Origin: Pseudomonadota bacterium
GTDB lineage: Bacteria > Pseudomonadota > Gammaproteobacteria > Burkholderiales > Burkholderiaceae_C
Length of the DNA: 13,692 bases
Direction: 5' to 3'
Assembly: GCA_023410975.1 (NCBI GenBank)
Contig: JAEYPG010000141.1
Span: 1-13,692, forward strand
Part shown: positions 7,394-13,692 of the stretch, piece after piece
How positions within the stretch are numbered: the first letter of the stretch is position 1
Layout of the letters: every line of letters starts with the position of its first letter
Notes under the pieces: generated by a model
Told to the model about the DNA's origin: nothing
The model's database searches: none
The model's input: only the letters and a program-made list of their open reading frames with translations
Program-made: the position numbers and the translations under genes

Positions 7394-7679
7394 AGCTCAC
7401 CCGAAGCGGGACGGTTTCCCGCCCGCCCTTCAAGAAGGGCAATGCCCCGGGCGCGTCACCCGGAACACGAGAGCTGGCTGCCGCCAGGACGCCCCTTCCC
7501 ACGCCGGGCGGTCCCAGAAAAGCTCACCTCAAGAACCGCTTCGCGCCCCAAATCGGCTCACCTCAAGCAACGGCACGAGCCCGCCCCATTCCCCAAAAGC
7601 GCTCACTCCGCCGTGCCGGCGCACCTCAGGGCCTGGCCCCAAGAAAGCTCACCCCAGCCGGCCCCCGAGGCGCCTCACC
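7394..7679 (+). repeat. Iteron group A, irregular spacing
   Basis: Six direct repeats sharing nGCTCACC, often within CCCAnAAAnGCTCACCTCAAG. Core positions are 7394 (AGCTCACC), 7521 (AGCTCACC), 7555 (GGCTCACC), 7600 (CGCTCACT), 7646 (AGCTCACC) and 7672 (GCCTCACC, weakest). All point the same way. Spacing varies from 26 to 127 bases, so this group may be spare binding sites used for copy control rather than the core origin. Confidence 0.7.
7425..7440. repeat. 16-bp perfect inverted repeat in origin
   Basis: GCCCTTC, AA, GAAGGGC form a perfect inverted repeat between the first two iterons. Its sequence is unrelated to the iterons and to the parS-like palindromes, and it has no T-tract. It could be a host-factor or regulator site; no function is assigned. 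Confidence 0.4.
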
Positions 7680-7798
7680 GGGCAGATCCAGGCCGACCGG
7701 CCGCAAGTGGTGTGGCCCCGCTGGGGCCGTCTTCCCAAGCCCTCGGCAAGGCCTTCGACAGTCCGCGCAAGCCCTGCCGACATGCCAGCCGACAGGAA

Positions 7799-7912
7799 CA
7801 TATCCACTCACCCGGCAGCCCAAAAGTGCTCACCTCAAACGTGAGCGCAGGACATATCCACTCACCCCAGGCCCCACAAAGGCTCACCCAAGTCCCCAAA
7901 GTAGCTCACCCG
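7799..7912 (+). repeat. Iteron group B, 22-bp phased
   Basis: Five direct repeats with cores at 7805 (CACTCACC), 7827 (TGCTCACC), 7859 (CACTCACC), 7881 (GGCTCACC) and 7903 (AGCTCACC). Intervals are 22, 32, 22 and 22 bases; 22 bases is about two helical turns, typical of iterons that bind Rep on one DNA face. The block is built of a 54-base tandem unit: each unit opens with CATATCCACTCACCC and continues with an AAA-rich spacer and a GCTCACC copy. An AT-richer stretch follows directly, as in many iteron origins, so this is the best candidate for the core origin. Confidence 0.75.
7800..7862 (+). other. Two DnaA-box-like sequences
   Basis: ATATCCACT occurs at 7800-7808 and 7854-7862. It differs from the DnaA box TTATCCACA at the first and last base. 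Both copies overlap an iteron core, so the match may be incidental, but iteron origins usually carry DnaA boxes beside the iterons. Confidence 0.3.
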
Positions 7913-8063
7913 GAATCCAGAAATTCCTTTACTGACAAGGACTTGGCGGCGCTTCAATCCTCAAGCATTCAATTCCGATATCTCAAGCTCTTCAAGGCGT
8001 CCGGTCCAGAATTGAAAAGGTGGAAGCCCGAAACCGCACAGGCGGTACTTGCGCACCGGTTGC

Positions 8064-8101
8064 CAGGTGAGAACCGTTGACCTGAGCGCACTTATCGCTC
8101 A
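8064..8101. promoter_or_regulatory. Inverted iteron cores, probable rep operator
   Basis: Two overlapping inverted repeats lie 31-68 bases upstream of rep: CAGGT (8064-8068) with ACCTG (8080-8084), and TGAGCG (8083-8088) with CGCTCA (8096-8101). AGGTGAG and TGAGC/GCTCA are the iteron core in opposed orientations. In RepE- and pi-type systems Rep dimers repress their own gene through such inverted half-iterons. A possible -35 box TTGACC lies at 8077-8082, but the -10 is poor. Confidence 0.5.
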
Positions 8102-8131
8102 CAGTCGCTGCCCGCTTTTTCCGGAGCCGCC

Positions 8132-9778
8132 TTGAAAAAAACCGCCCCTTTGCAAGCCGAACTGCTGTTGAAGACCTCGACGGCCCGCGCGAGCAGGGAC
8201 GCCGCGCAGAAAACAGTGGCCGCACCGGCGCAGCCGCCGGCATCTGCGCCCACGGCCAGGGCGGCCTTGCTGCCGGCCTCCATGCCCAGCCTTGGCGGAC
8301 GCGGCGCCATGGTGGTCAAGCCCGTCGAGACCATCGCGTTGCGGGTGACCAAGGGCAAGGCCACGCTGCTTGGACGCCGCTTCTGGAACTGCTTGGTCAA
8401 GCACGCGCAGGTCCACAGCCCCAATGCCGACAACATGTACGAGATGCCAGTGGCCCAGCTCCGTAAGCTCGCGGGCTTCGACAGCAAGAACATGGAGGTA
8501 TTGGCCACCACGCTCACGGAGTTGCAGACCATCGCCGTGAACTGGGGCGACAGCCCCAAGAATTTCAACCGCGAGTCCTACCGCTGGGAAAGCGCCACAC
8601 TGCTGAGCTACGCCTCCATCCGCAAGAAGGCCGGGGAGGCGCCCACGCTGGTGTTCGACTTCCATCCCGCGGTGCGCCCCTACATCCTCAAGCCCGAGGT
8701 CTATTCGCTGATTTCATTGGAAATCCAGCGGCGCTTCCGCACCGTGGGCGGGCTGGTGCTGTACGAGATCGGCGAGCGCTACCTCTCCAGCCCGAACGGC
8801 CTGTCGGCGCGGCTGCACTGGACCGAATGGCACCACATCCTCACCAGCCGCGGCCGTGACGGCGGCGCCAAGGGCAAGGCGCCGGAGTGGAAGTACTTCA
8901 AGCGCGACGTGCTCGATCCCGCCGTGCGCGAGGTGAACAAGGAGCAGGACAAGTTCAGCATCGACTACCACGTCGCCAAGGCCGGCCGCTTCACCACCGA
9001 CCTGCAGTTCGTGGTCAAGGCCCGGCGCAAGGCTCTGCCCGTGCCGGCCGACGTGGAACAGTGGCAGCTCGAGCGCCTGGCACAGTGGGGCGTGCCCGGC
9101 ACCGAGGCGGCCAGGCTGCTGGAGCGGCTGGCTGCCGCCGACCGCGTCAAGGTCATCGAGACCGTGGAGCGCCGCCTGCAGAAGAGCGAGCAGCTCGGCG
9201 AGGTGAAGAGCATTCCCGCCTACTTGCACACCGTGGTGGCCCAGGGCTTGGACAGCGGCGCCTTCAGCGGCGAGTTCCCCGACGTGCCGGATGCGCCCCT
9301 GAAGGGCGCGGCCACCTGGCCCGAAGAGGCCCGGCCGCTGCCACCCATGGCAGCCGTATCGGCTGCGGCGTCCGCGCCAGCCGGCCTGCCTGGCGAGCCG
9401 GCGCCGGCCGGGACCGACCCGCTGTCCGTTCGAGAGCCCCAGCCCATGGCCGCCACGATGCCCGCGACCTCCGTCTCCATTCCGCCCCTGGCGGTTTCTG
9501 CCTCGGTGCAGGAGCCCTGGATGCTGGCCAAGGACCGCTTCCTGGCCCTGTCCGACGCCGAGAAGGAACGCTGGTACGCCCGCTACGAAGCGGAGCGGGT
9601 GGGGCCGCAATCCGTGCTCGCCGCGAGCCCGGACTACGGCCGGCTGCCCGAGGTCCGGATTTGGCGTGATTTCCAGAAGGCGCGGCAGCTCAATTCCGCC
9701 GCCCGGCTCGGTACCTCGGCGCTGGTGTACTTCTCGAAGTGGCTGGCGCCGGTGTGGGCGGCTGAAGGCCGGCTGTAG
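8132..9778 (+). CDS. rep: Rep_3-family replication initiator with C-terminal extension
   Basis: A 548-residue initiator expected to bind the iterons and open the origin. Two winged-helix domains are recognisable: the first at about 66-165 (KATLLGRRFWNCLVKHAQ, YEMPVAQLRKLAGFDSKN, LTELQTIAVNWGD) and the second at about 172-300, with the family hallmark LVFDFHPAVRPYIL, SLISLEIQRRFRTVGGLVLYEIGERY and a recognition region near LHWTEWHHIL. Known Rep_3 proteins are usually 250-400 residues; this one adds a helical segment (310-375), an Ala/Pro linker (about 385-490) and a conserved-looking end (AKDRFLALSDAEKERWYARY, residues about 500-520). The start is a TTG at 8132, supported by GGAG at 8123-8126 with 5-base spacing; it precedes a Lys/Ala-rich flexible N-terminus. 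The rare start codon may keep expression low. It is divergent from parAB and not followed closely by another gene. Confidence 0.88.
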   Translation: MKKTAPLQAELLLKTSTARASRDAAQKTVAAPAQPPASAPTARAALLPASMPSLGGRGAMVVKPVETIALRVTKGKATLLGRRFWNCLVKHAQVHSPNADNMYEMPVAQLRKLAGFDSKNMEVLATTLTELQTIAVNWGDSPKNFNRESYRWESATLLSYASIRKKAGEAPTLVFDFHPAVRPYILKPEVYSLISLEIQRRFRTVGGLVLYEIGERYLSSPNGLSARLHWTEWHHILTSRGRDGGAKGKAPEWKYFKRDVLDPAVREVNKEQDKFSIDYHVAKAGRFTTDLQFVVKARRKALPVPADVEQWQLERLAQWGVPGTEAARLLERLAAADRVKVIETVERRLQKSEQLGEVKSIPAYLHTVVAQGLDSGAFSGEFPDVPDAPLKGAATWPEEARPLPPMAAVSAAASAPAGLPGEPAPAGTDPLSVREPQPMAATMPATSVSIPPLAVSASVQEPWMLAKDRFLALSDAEKERWYARYEAERVGPQSVLAASPDYGRLPEVRIWRDFQKARQLNSAARLGTSALVYFSKWLAPVWAAEGRL

Positions 9779-9841
9779 CGTCGGGCACGGCGGCGGCGCG
9801 CAGGCGTTACAAAGGCGCCTTTCCTCTTCACAGGAAGCGCC

Positions 9842-10750
9842 ATGCCAGACAGCAAGAAACCCCGCCTGACCGCGGCCGACTTCGATCCCGAGGTTCTGCG
9901 CCTGTTCGACCAGTACGTGCACGGCGGCATCGACCGGCGCGGCTTCCTCGACCGCGCCTCGCGCTACACCGTGGCCGGCGGCGCCACCGCGGCCGGGCTG
10001 CTTGCCGCGCTCAGCCCCGACTTCGCCGGCGCCCAGCAGATCGCGCCCGGCGACGCGCGCATCAAGGGTGAGTTCGTCGAATTCGACGCGCCGGGCGGCT
10101 ACGGCAAGGGCCGGGCTTACGTGGTGAGGCCGGCGCGTGCCGCAGGCGCGCTGCCGGTGGTGCTGGTGGCGCACGAGAACCGGGGACTGAATCCCCATAT
10201 CGAGGACATCGCGCGCCGCCTGGCGCTGGAGAACTTCATCGCCGTGGCGCCGGACGCGTTGTTTCCGCTGGGCGGCTACCCGGGCGACGAGGACAAGGCG
10301 CGCGAGCGTTTCGCGCAGCTCGACGCCGCCAAGACGCGCGAGGACTTCGTGAGCGCCGCGAAGTGGGCGCGGGGCCTGGCAGGCGGCAACGGCCGGCTGG
10401 GCGCCGTGGGCTTCTGCTGGGGCGGCGGCACCGTCAACGTGCTCGCCACGCGCGTGCCGGAGCTCGCCGCTGCCGCACCGTTCTACGGCCCGGCGCCGAC
10501 GCTGGACCAGGTGAAGAACATCAAGGCGCGCATGGTGCTGGTGTTCGCCGAGAACGACGAGCGCGTCAACGCCTCCTGGCCGCCCTACGAATCGGCGCTC
10601 AGGGAGGCCGGCGTGCGCTACGAGGCCTTCAAGTACCCCGGCACCCAGCACGGCTTCAACAACGACACCACGCCGCGCTTCGACGAGGCCGCCGCCCGCC
10701 AGGCCTGGGGCCGCACGCTGGCGCTGTTCAACGCCACGCTGCGCGCCTGA
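9842..10750 (+). CDS. Dienelactone hydrolase-family protein with Tat-like signal
   Basis: A 302-residue alpha/beta-hydrolase of the dienelactone hydrolase family. The triad can be placed at Cys192 (GFCWGGG nucleophile elbow), Asp239 (ENDERVN) and His270 (TQHGFNND); Glu112 in HENRGLN matches the glutamate that holds the resting cysteine in true dienelactone hydrolases. The N-terminus carries DRRGFLDRAS (31-40), a twin-arginine RRxFL motif, followed by a hydrophobic Ala/Gly stretch and possible cleavage after GAQQ, so export of a folded enzyme by Tat is likely. Relatives are often annotated as carboxymethylenebutenolidase, but the substrate of this exported subgroup is unknown. AGGA at 9832-9835 is the ribosome site for ATG 9842. 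It stands alone between rep and tssA, with no catabolic genes near it. Confidence 0.88.
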   Translation: MPDSKKPRLTAADFDPEVLRLFDQYVHGGIDRRGFLDRASRYTVAGGATAAGLLAALSPDFAGAQQIAPGDARIKGEFVEFDAPGGYGKGRAYVVRPARAAGALPVVLVAHENRGLNPHIEDIARRLALENFIAVAPDALFPLGGYPGDEDKARERFAQLDAAKTREDFVSAAKWARGLAGGNGRLGAVGFCWGGGTVNVLATRVPELAAAAPFYGPAPTLDQVKNIKARMVLVFAENDERVNASWPPYESALREAGVRYEAFKYPGTQHGFNNDTTPRFDEAAARQAWGRTLALFNATLRA

Positions 10751-10892
10751 GCGCCGAGGCCGCGGCGGCCCTGATGTGGCCCGGGTAAGCGGCTATTGCC
10801 GCGCCCGTGCCGATGCGGCTTTGATGTGGGAGCACCCGGCGCGCATGCCGGGCCTTGCCGGTTACTTCCTCAACCTGCCGTGGCCGCCCCGC

Positions 10893-11954
10893 ATGGACCT
10901 CGAACCCCTTATCGCCCCGATCTCCCCCGAGCAGCCCTGTGGCGCCGATCTCTCCTTCTGCGCCGAGATCGACGCCATCCGCGAGATGCGCCGTGAGGAC
11001 GACCCGACGCTCGCGCAGGGCGCCTGGGTCGCGCCGCTGAAGACGGCCGACTGGGACGGCGTCGCGCGCGCGTGCGAGTCGCTGCTGCGCACGCGCTCCA
11101 AGGACCTGTCCGTCGCCGGCTGGCTCGCCGACGCCTGGGCCCGGCTGCGCGGCTTCGAGGGCTTGGCCGACGGCTTGGCGCTGTACGCCGCGCTGGTCGA
11201 GGGGCATTGGCCCGGGCTGCACCCGCAGCCCGACGGCGAGGACCAGGAGGCGCGCATCGGTTGCCTGTCGTGGCTCGCTGCTGGCGTGCGGGAGCTGGCG
11301 GGCCGCATCGTGCTGGCCGAGGACGGGAGCCGGAGCTGGAGCCTGCTCGACGTCGACGCGGCCCGGCAGCGCCGCAATGGGCCCGCACCGGAGGAGGGCG
11401 CCGAAGCCGTGCCCGACGAGACGGCGCCCAGCCTGCCGGCCGTGCTGAGCGCCGTGGCGGCCGGTGGACGCGCCGGCTTCGCGGCGCGCCTGGACGCCAT
11501 CACCGGCGCCTATGCCGCGCTGCTGCGGCTGCAGGCCGCGGTGGACGCACGGGTGCCGGCTGACGGGCCGTCCTTCGCCGCGGCACGCGCGGCGCTGGAG
11601 CAGGTGGCCGATGCCTGGGCCCGGCTCGGGCGTGATGCCGGTGTGGCGGACGAAGTGCCCTCGGCCGGCGTGGCCACCCCGGCGGGGGCGGGCGGCAGCG
11701 CGATGGCGCCGCTGGCTCTCACGGCGCAGGGGCCGATCCGCTCGCGCACGCAGGCGCTGCAGCAGTTGCGGCAGGTGGCGGAGTACTTCCGCCAGGCCGA
11801 GCCGCACAGTCCGGTGGCCTATCTGGCGGACAAGGCGGCGCGCTGGGGCGAGATGCCGCTGCATGAGTGGCTGCGCGCGGTGGTGAAGGACGGCGCCGCG
11901 CTGGCGTCCTTCGAGGACATGCTCGGGGTCGAGCCGCGCCAGCCGCAGGGCTGA
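10893..11954 (+). CDS. tssA: Type VI secretion protein TssA (ImpA N-terminal domain)
   Basis: A 353-residue T6SS component that caps or primes sheath-tube assembly at the baseplate in the cytoplasm. The N-terminal ImpA_N domain covers about residues 5-125: the opening LEPLIAPISPEQPCGADLS is the family signature, followed by DWDGVARACESLLRTRSKDLSVAGWLADAWARL and the GHWPGLHP turn. After an Ala-rich middle, the C-terminal region (about 272-353) has IRSRTQALQQLRQVAEYFRQAEPHSPVAYL and MPLHEWLRAVV, typical of the short TssA class. I chose ATG 10893 because homologues usually start just before this signature, though no Shine-Dalgarno precedes it; starts at 10845 (GGGAG upstream, long spacing), 10824 or 10776 stay possible. 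It converges on the ompA-domain gene, 13 bases between stops. It may head a T6SS transcript only by itself here. Confidence 0.85.
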   Translation: MDLEPLIAPISPEQPCGADLSFCAEIDAIREMRREDDPTLAQGAWVAPLKTADWDGVARACESLLRTRSKDLSVAGWLADAWARLRGFEGLADGLALYAALVEGHWPGLHPQPDGEDQEARIGCLSWLAAGVRELAGRIVLAEDGSRSWSLLDVDAARQRRNGPAPEEGAEAVPDETAPSLPAVLSAVAAGGRAGFAARLDAITGAYAALLRLQAAVDARVPADGPSFAAARAALEQVADAWARLGRDAGVADEVPSAGVATPAGAGGSAMAPLALTAQGPIRSRTQALQQLRQVAEYFRQAEPHSPVAYLADKAARWGEMPLHEWLRAVVKDGAALASFEDMLGVEPRQPQG

Positions 11955-11967
11955 TGCGGCATGGAAG

Positions 11968-12777
11968 TCAGGCCAGCACCCTGAACTCGATGCGCCGGTT
12001 GCGCGCGCGGCCTTCGGGGCTGGCGTTGTCGGCCACCGGGCGGTCGGGACCGGCGCCGGAGGTTTCGATGTCCTGCGCCGCAATGCCCTTGCCCACCAGG
12101 TAGGCCTTGACCGCCGCGGCCCGCGCCGCCGAAAGCTCCAGGTTCGAAGCGCGCGTGCCACGGTCGTCGGTGTGGCCCACCACCTCGAAGCGCCGCCCGC
12201 TGAACTGGCGCAGCAGCGGCGTCAACTCATCCAGCACCTGCATGCCCACGGGCGTGAGCCTGGCGTTGCCGGGCTCGAAGGCGATGGTGCGCCGCGCCAG
12301 CGCCGCGTCCAGCACCTGCTGCGCGGGCGCGCTCACGCGCAGGCCGTCGCGCACCGTGTAGGTCGGGTTGTCCAGCCCCGTCACCATGCGGTCCAGCAGT
12401 TGCTGGCGCACCGTCTCGCTCTCCGCCCGCCCGTCGATCTCCACCACGTTGCCGCTGATGCGCAACCGGCCCTGCGACACCTGCAGCAGCTCCGGCGTGA
12501 GCGCGCGCTGCACGTGCTGCGTCCACTGCGGCGGTGCGACGAGCTTGTCGATGCCGAGCTGGTCCACCACGCGCTCGGCACCGTAGAGCTCGCGCACGCG
12601 CGCCAGGATCGCCGCGCGCGTGGCCTCGTCCGGCACGACGCCGGACACGACCACCTTGCCGGCGGCCCCCGGCGCCGCCGCAGGTTGGGTCCATGCCGGC
12701 AGTTGCAAGGTGCTGAGCACCAGCGCGAGAGCCGCCGCCAGTGCAGCGCGGCGGGGCAGAAGGTGAAGTCTGGGCAT
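11968..12777 (-). CDS. OmpA-domain protein of T6SS cluster with BON-like repeats
   Basis: A 269-residue exported protein. Residues 1-30 form a signal peptide (Arg-rich start, AALAAALALVLSTL core, likely cleavage near PAWTQ). Two BON-like segments follow (about 41-85, VVVSGVVPDEATRAAILARVRELYGAERV; and about 103-147, LRISGNVVEIDGRAES), then an OmpA C-terminal peptidoglycan-binding domain (163-268) with FEVVGHTDDRGTRASN, the conserved NLELSAARA segment with Arg219, and GPDRPVADNASPEGRARNRRIEF. No lipobox cysteine is visible. It probably anchors or stabilises the T6SS membrane complex at the cell wall. ATG 12777 has GGGAG upstream within the tagF end, and the gene follows tagF by three bases, so the two are cotranscribed, likely with tssM and tssL outside the window. 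Confidence 0.85.
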   Translation of the reverse strand: MPRLHLLPRRAALAAALALVLSTLQLPAWTQPAAAPGAAGKVVVSGVVPDEATRAAILARVRELYGAERVVDQLGIDKLVAPPQWTQHVQRALTPELLQVSQGRLRISGNVVEIDGRAESETVRQQLLDRMVTGLDNPTYTVRDGLRVSAPAQQVLDAALARRTIAFEPGNARLTPVGMQVLDELTPLLRQFSGRRFEVVGHTDDRGTRASNLELSAARAAAVKAYLVGKGIAAQDIETSGAGPDRPVADNASPEGRARNRRIEFRVLA

Positions 12778-12780
12778 CGC

Positions 12781-13692
12781 TCACTCCCCGAGAAAACAGG
12801 CTCTGAAGGACTCGACCGCCTGGTGCAGCGACAGCCCGTCCTGGCGCAGGTGCGCGTCGAGCTTGCGCAGCGCGGCGTCCTGTGCGACGTGCGCGTCCAC
12901 CCATGCCGGCGCCTGCAGCTCGATGAAGGCGCCGCCGCCGCGCTGCGGGTCGAACAGCGCCTGCAGCATGGCGGGCGATGCGCCGGCGAAGCCCGCCACC
13001 AGCGAGGCCGCGCCGCCGCGCTGCGCGCCGGGCAGCAGCAGTACCAGCTCGAAATCGCCCTGCGCCAGGAAGGGCGTGAGCAGCTGTGTCCACAGCGCGG
13101 CCACGCCGCTGGCGTGCTGTGCCGGCAGGGGCAGCCGCAGGCCCTTGTCCAGCCGCGACACGCCGCTGGCGCGCACCGGCTGCAGCAGCAGTCCCAGGCC
13201 GAGCAGCGCGCGCCGCAGGTCGAAGCCCGGGTGGCTGCGCTGCAGCAGCGCCTGCAGCCCGCCCAGGCTGTTGCCTGCCACGACGTCCGGCCCGTGCGGC
13301 GCCCAGCCCTCGTCCGGGGCTTCGATGTCCAGCGCCAGCCGCGGTGCCTCGGCCAGCACCGATGCCACGTCGTCGGCGCCGCAGGCGCGGTGGACGAAAC
13401 CCTCCAGCTGCCGCCAGGGCGCGTCCAGCGCCAGCGGCGCGTGCGCCAGGAACTGCTGCGGCGCGTCGCCGGTCTGGAAGGCGGCCAGGGCGACGAAGGG
13501 GAAGCGCCGGCCCGAGGCGTCGGCGCTGGGCGCGACATGGCCGGCCAGCGCGACGCGGCTGCGCGTGCCCAGCACGGCAAAGCGCGCGGCCTCGGCACGG
13601 TCGTAGAGCTGCTTCCAGCGCGGGTCCGCCGAGAGCTGCGCCAGCCCCTGGCTCAGCCACCGGTCCAGCAGCTGCGTCAGCGGCGCCTGGCG
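12781..13692 (-). CDS. tagF: T6SS accessory protein TagF, N-terminus beyond window edge
   Basis: The minus-strand frame is open from the right edge to the TGA at 12781, showing 303 residues of a protein whose N-terminus lies outside. The visible start, QLLDRWLSQGLAQLSADPRWKQLYDRAEAARFAVLG, then VALAGHVAPSADASGRRFPFVALAAF, is the conserved core of the TagF N-terminal domain; GNSLGGLQALLQRSHPGFDLRRALLGLGLLLQPV lies in the more variable C-terminal half. TagF holds T6SS assembly in check after translation in Pseudomonas aeruginosa by acting on Fha; here that role is by analogy. It sits directly upstream of the OmpA-domain gene (3-base gap), an order common in Burkholderiales T6SS clusters where tssM lies just before tagF. 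Confidence 0.85.
   Translation of the reverse strand, partial: RQAPLTQLLDRWLSQGLAQLSADPRWKQLYDRAEAARFAVLGTRSRVALAGHVAPSADASGRRFPFVALAAFQTGDAPQQFLAHAPLALDAPWRQLEGFVHRACGADDVASVLAEAPRLALDIEAPDEGWAPHGPDVVAGNSLGGLQALLQRSHPGFDLRRALLGLGLLLQPVRASGVSRLDKGLRLPLPAQHASGVAALWTQLLTPFLAQGDFELVLLLPGAQRGGAASLVAGFAGASPAMLQALFDPQRGGGAFIELQAPAWVDAHVAQDAALRKLDAHLRQDGLSLHQAVESFRACFLGE

Larger units (their letters stand above)
7202..8131. other. Replication origin region between parA and rep
   Basis: A non-coding stretch of 930 bases between divergent parA and rep. It holds eleven same-direction degenerate repeats with core nGCTCACC, a 16-bp perfect inverted repeat, two DnaA-box-like sequences, an AT-richer stretch at about 7912-7990 that could be the unwinding element, and inverted iteron cores just before rep. 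Open plus-strand frames here (for instance 7302-7844) are repeat-derived, lack ribosome sites and show no family features. The layout matches iteron origins served by Rep_3 initiators. Confidence 0.75.

Noticed and set aside
7394..7912. CRISPR array
   Set aside because: Repeats are short and degenerate, spacing is irregular and too small, and there are no cas genes; the adjacent rep explains them as iterons.
7302..7935. Overlapping plus-strand open frames in the origin region
   Set aside because: They consist of translated iterons, have no ribosome sites and no domain-like sequence; stops are rare because of high GC.
8714..10651. 645-codon minus-strand frame opposite rep and the hydrolase
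   Set aside because: Shadow frame rich in Arg, Gly and His spanning two well-supported plus-strand genes.

Overview
The window is GC-rich, densely coded DNA. Its protein sequences look like those of Burkholderiales, most likely Comamonadaceae (inferred from protein style; no rRNA or other marker is present). At its centre is the replication and partition module of a secondary replicon (chromid or megaplasmid): four copies of a 19-bp palindrome that are probable parS sites, then parB and parA on the minus strand, an iteron-bearing origin of about 0.9 kb, and a divergent plus-strand Rep_3-type initiator gene.

Layout. 1-828 (minus): an unrecognised protein cut by the window edge. 914-2161 and 2158-2646 (minus): an MFS transporter and its MarR-type regulator, overlapping by ATGA, with a perfect 12-bp palindrome at the regulator start. 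2671-3076: about 400 bp with no convincing gene. 3077-4333 (minus): a full-length SerA-type D-3-phosphoglycerate dehydrogenase. 4334-4950: non-coding, with the four palindromes and a clear intrinsic terminator for parB. 4951-7201 (minus): parA-parB, almost touching. 7202-8131: origin region with eleven degenerate direct repeats around nGCTCACC, five of them in a block with 22-bp phasing, two DnaA-box-like sequences, an AT-richer stretch, and inverted copies of the iteron core just before rep. 8132-9778 (plus): rep, with a TTG start. 9842-10750 (plus): a dienelactone hydrolase-family protein with a Tat-like signal. 10893-11954 (plus): tssA of a type VI secretion system. 11968-12777 and 12781-13692 (minus): an OmpA-domain lipid- or periplasm-side protein and TagF, the latter cut by the right edge; together these are one margin of a T6SS cluster.

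How it fits together. ParA (with an N-terminal DNA-binding region), ParB and the palindrome cluster would form a type Ia partition system; the Rep protein would bind the direct repeats to start replication and the inverted copies to control its own transcription. A core biosynthetic gene (serA) beside the centromere and a T6SS cluster beside the origin argue for a stable chromid-like replicon rather than a small plasmid. I see no tRNA, rRNA, CRISPR array or insertion sequence.
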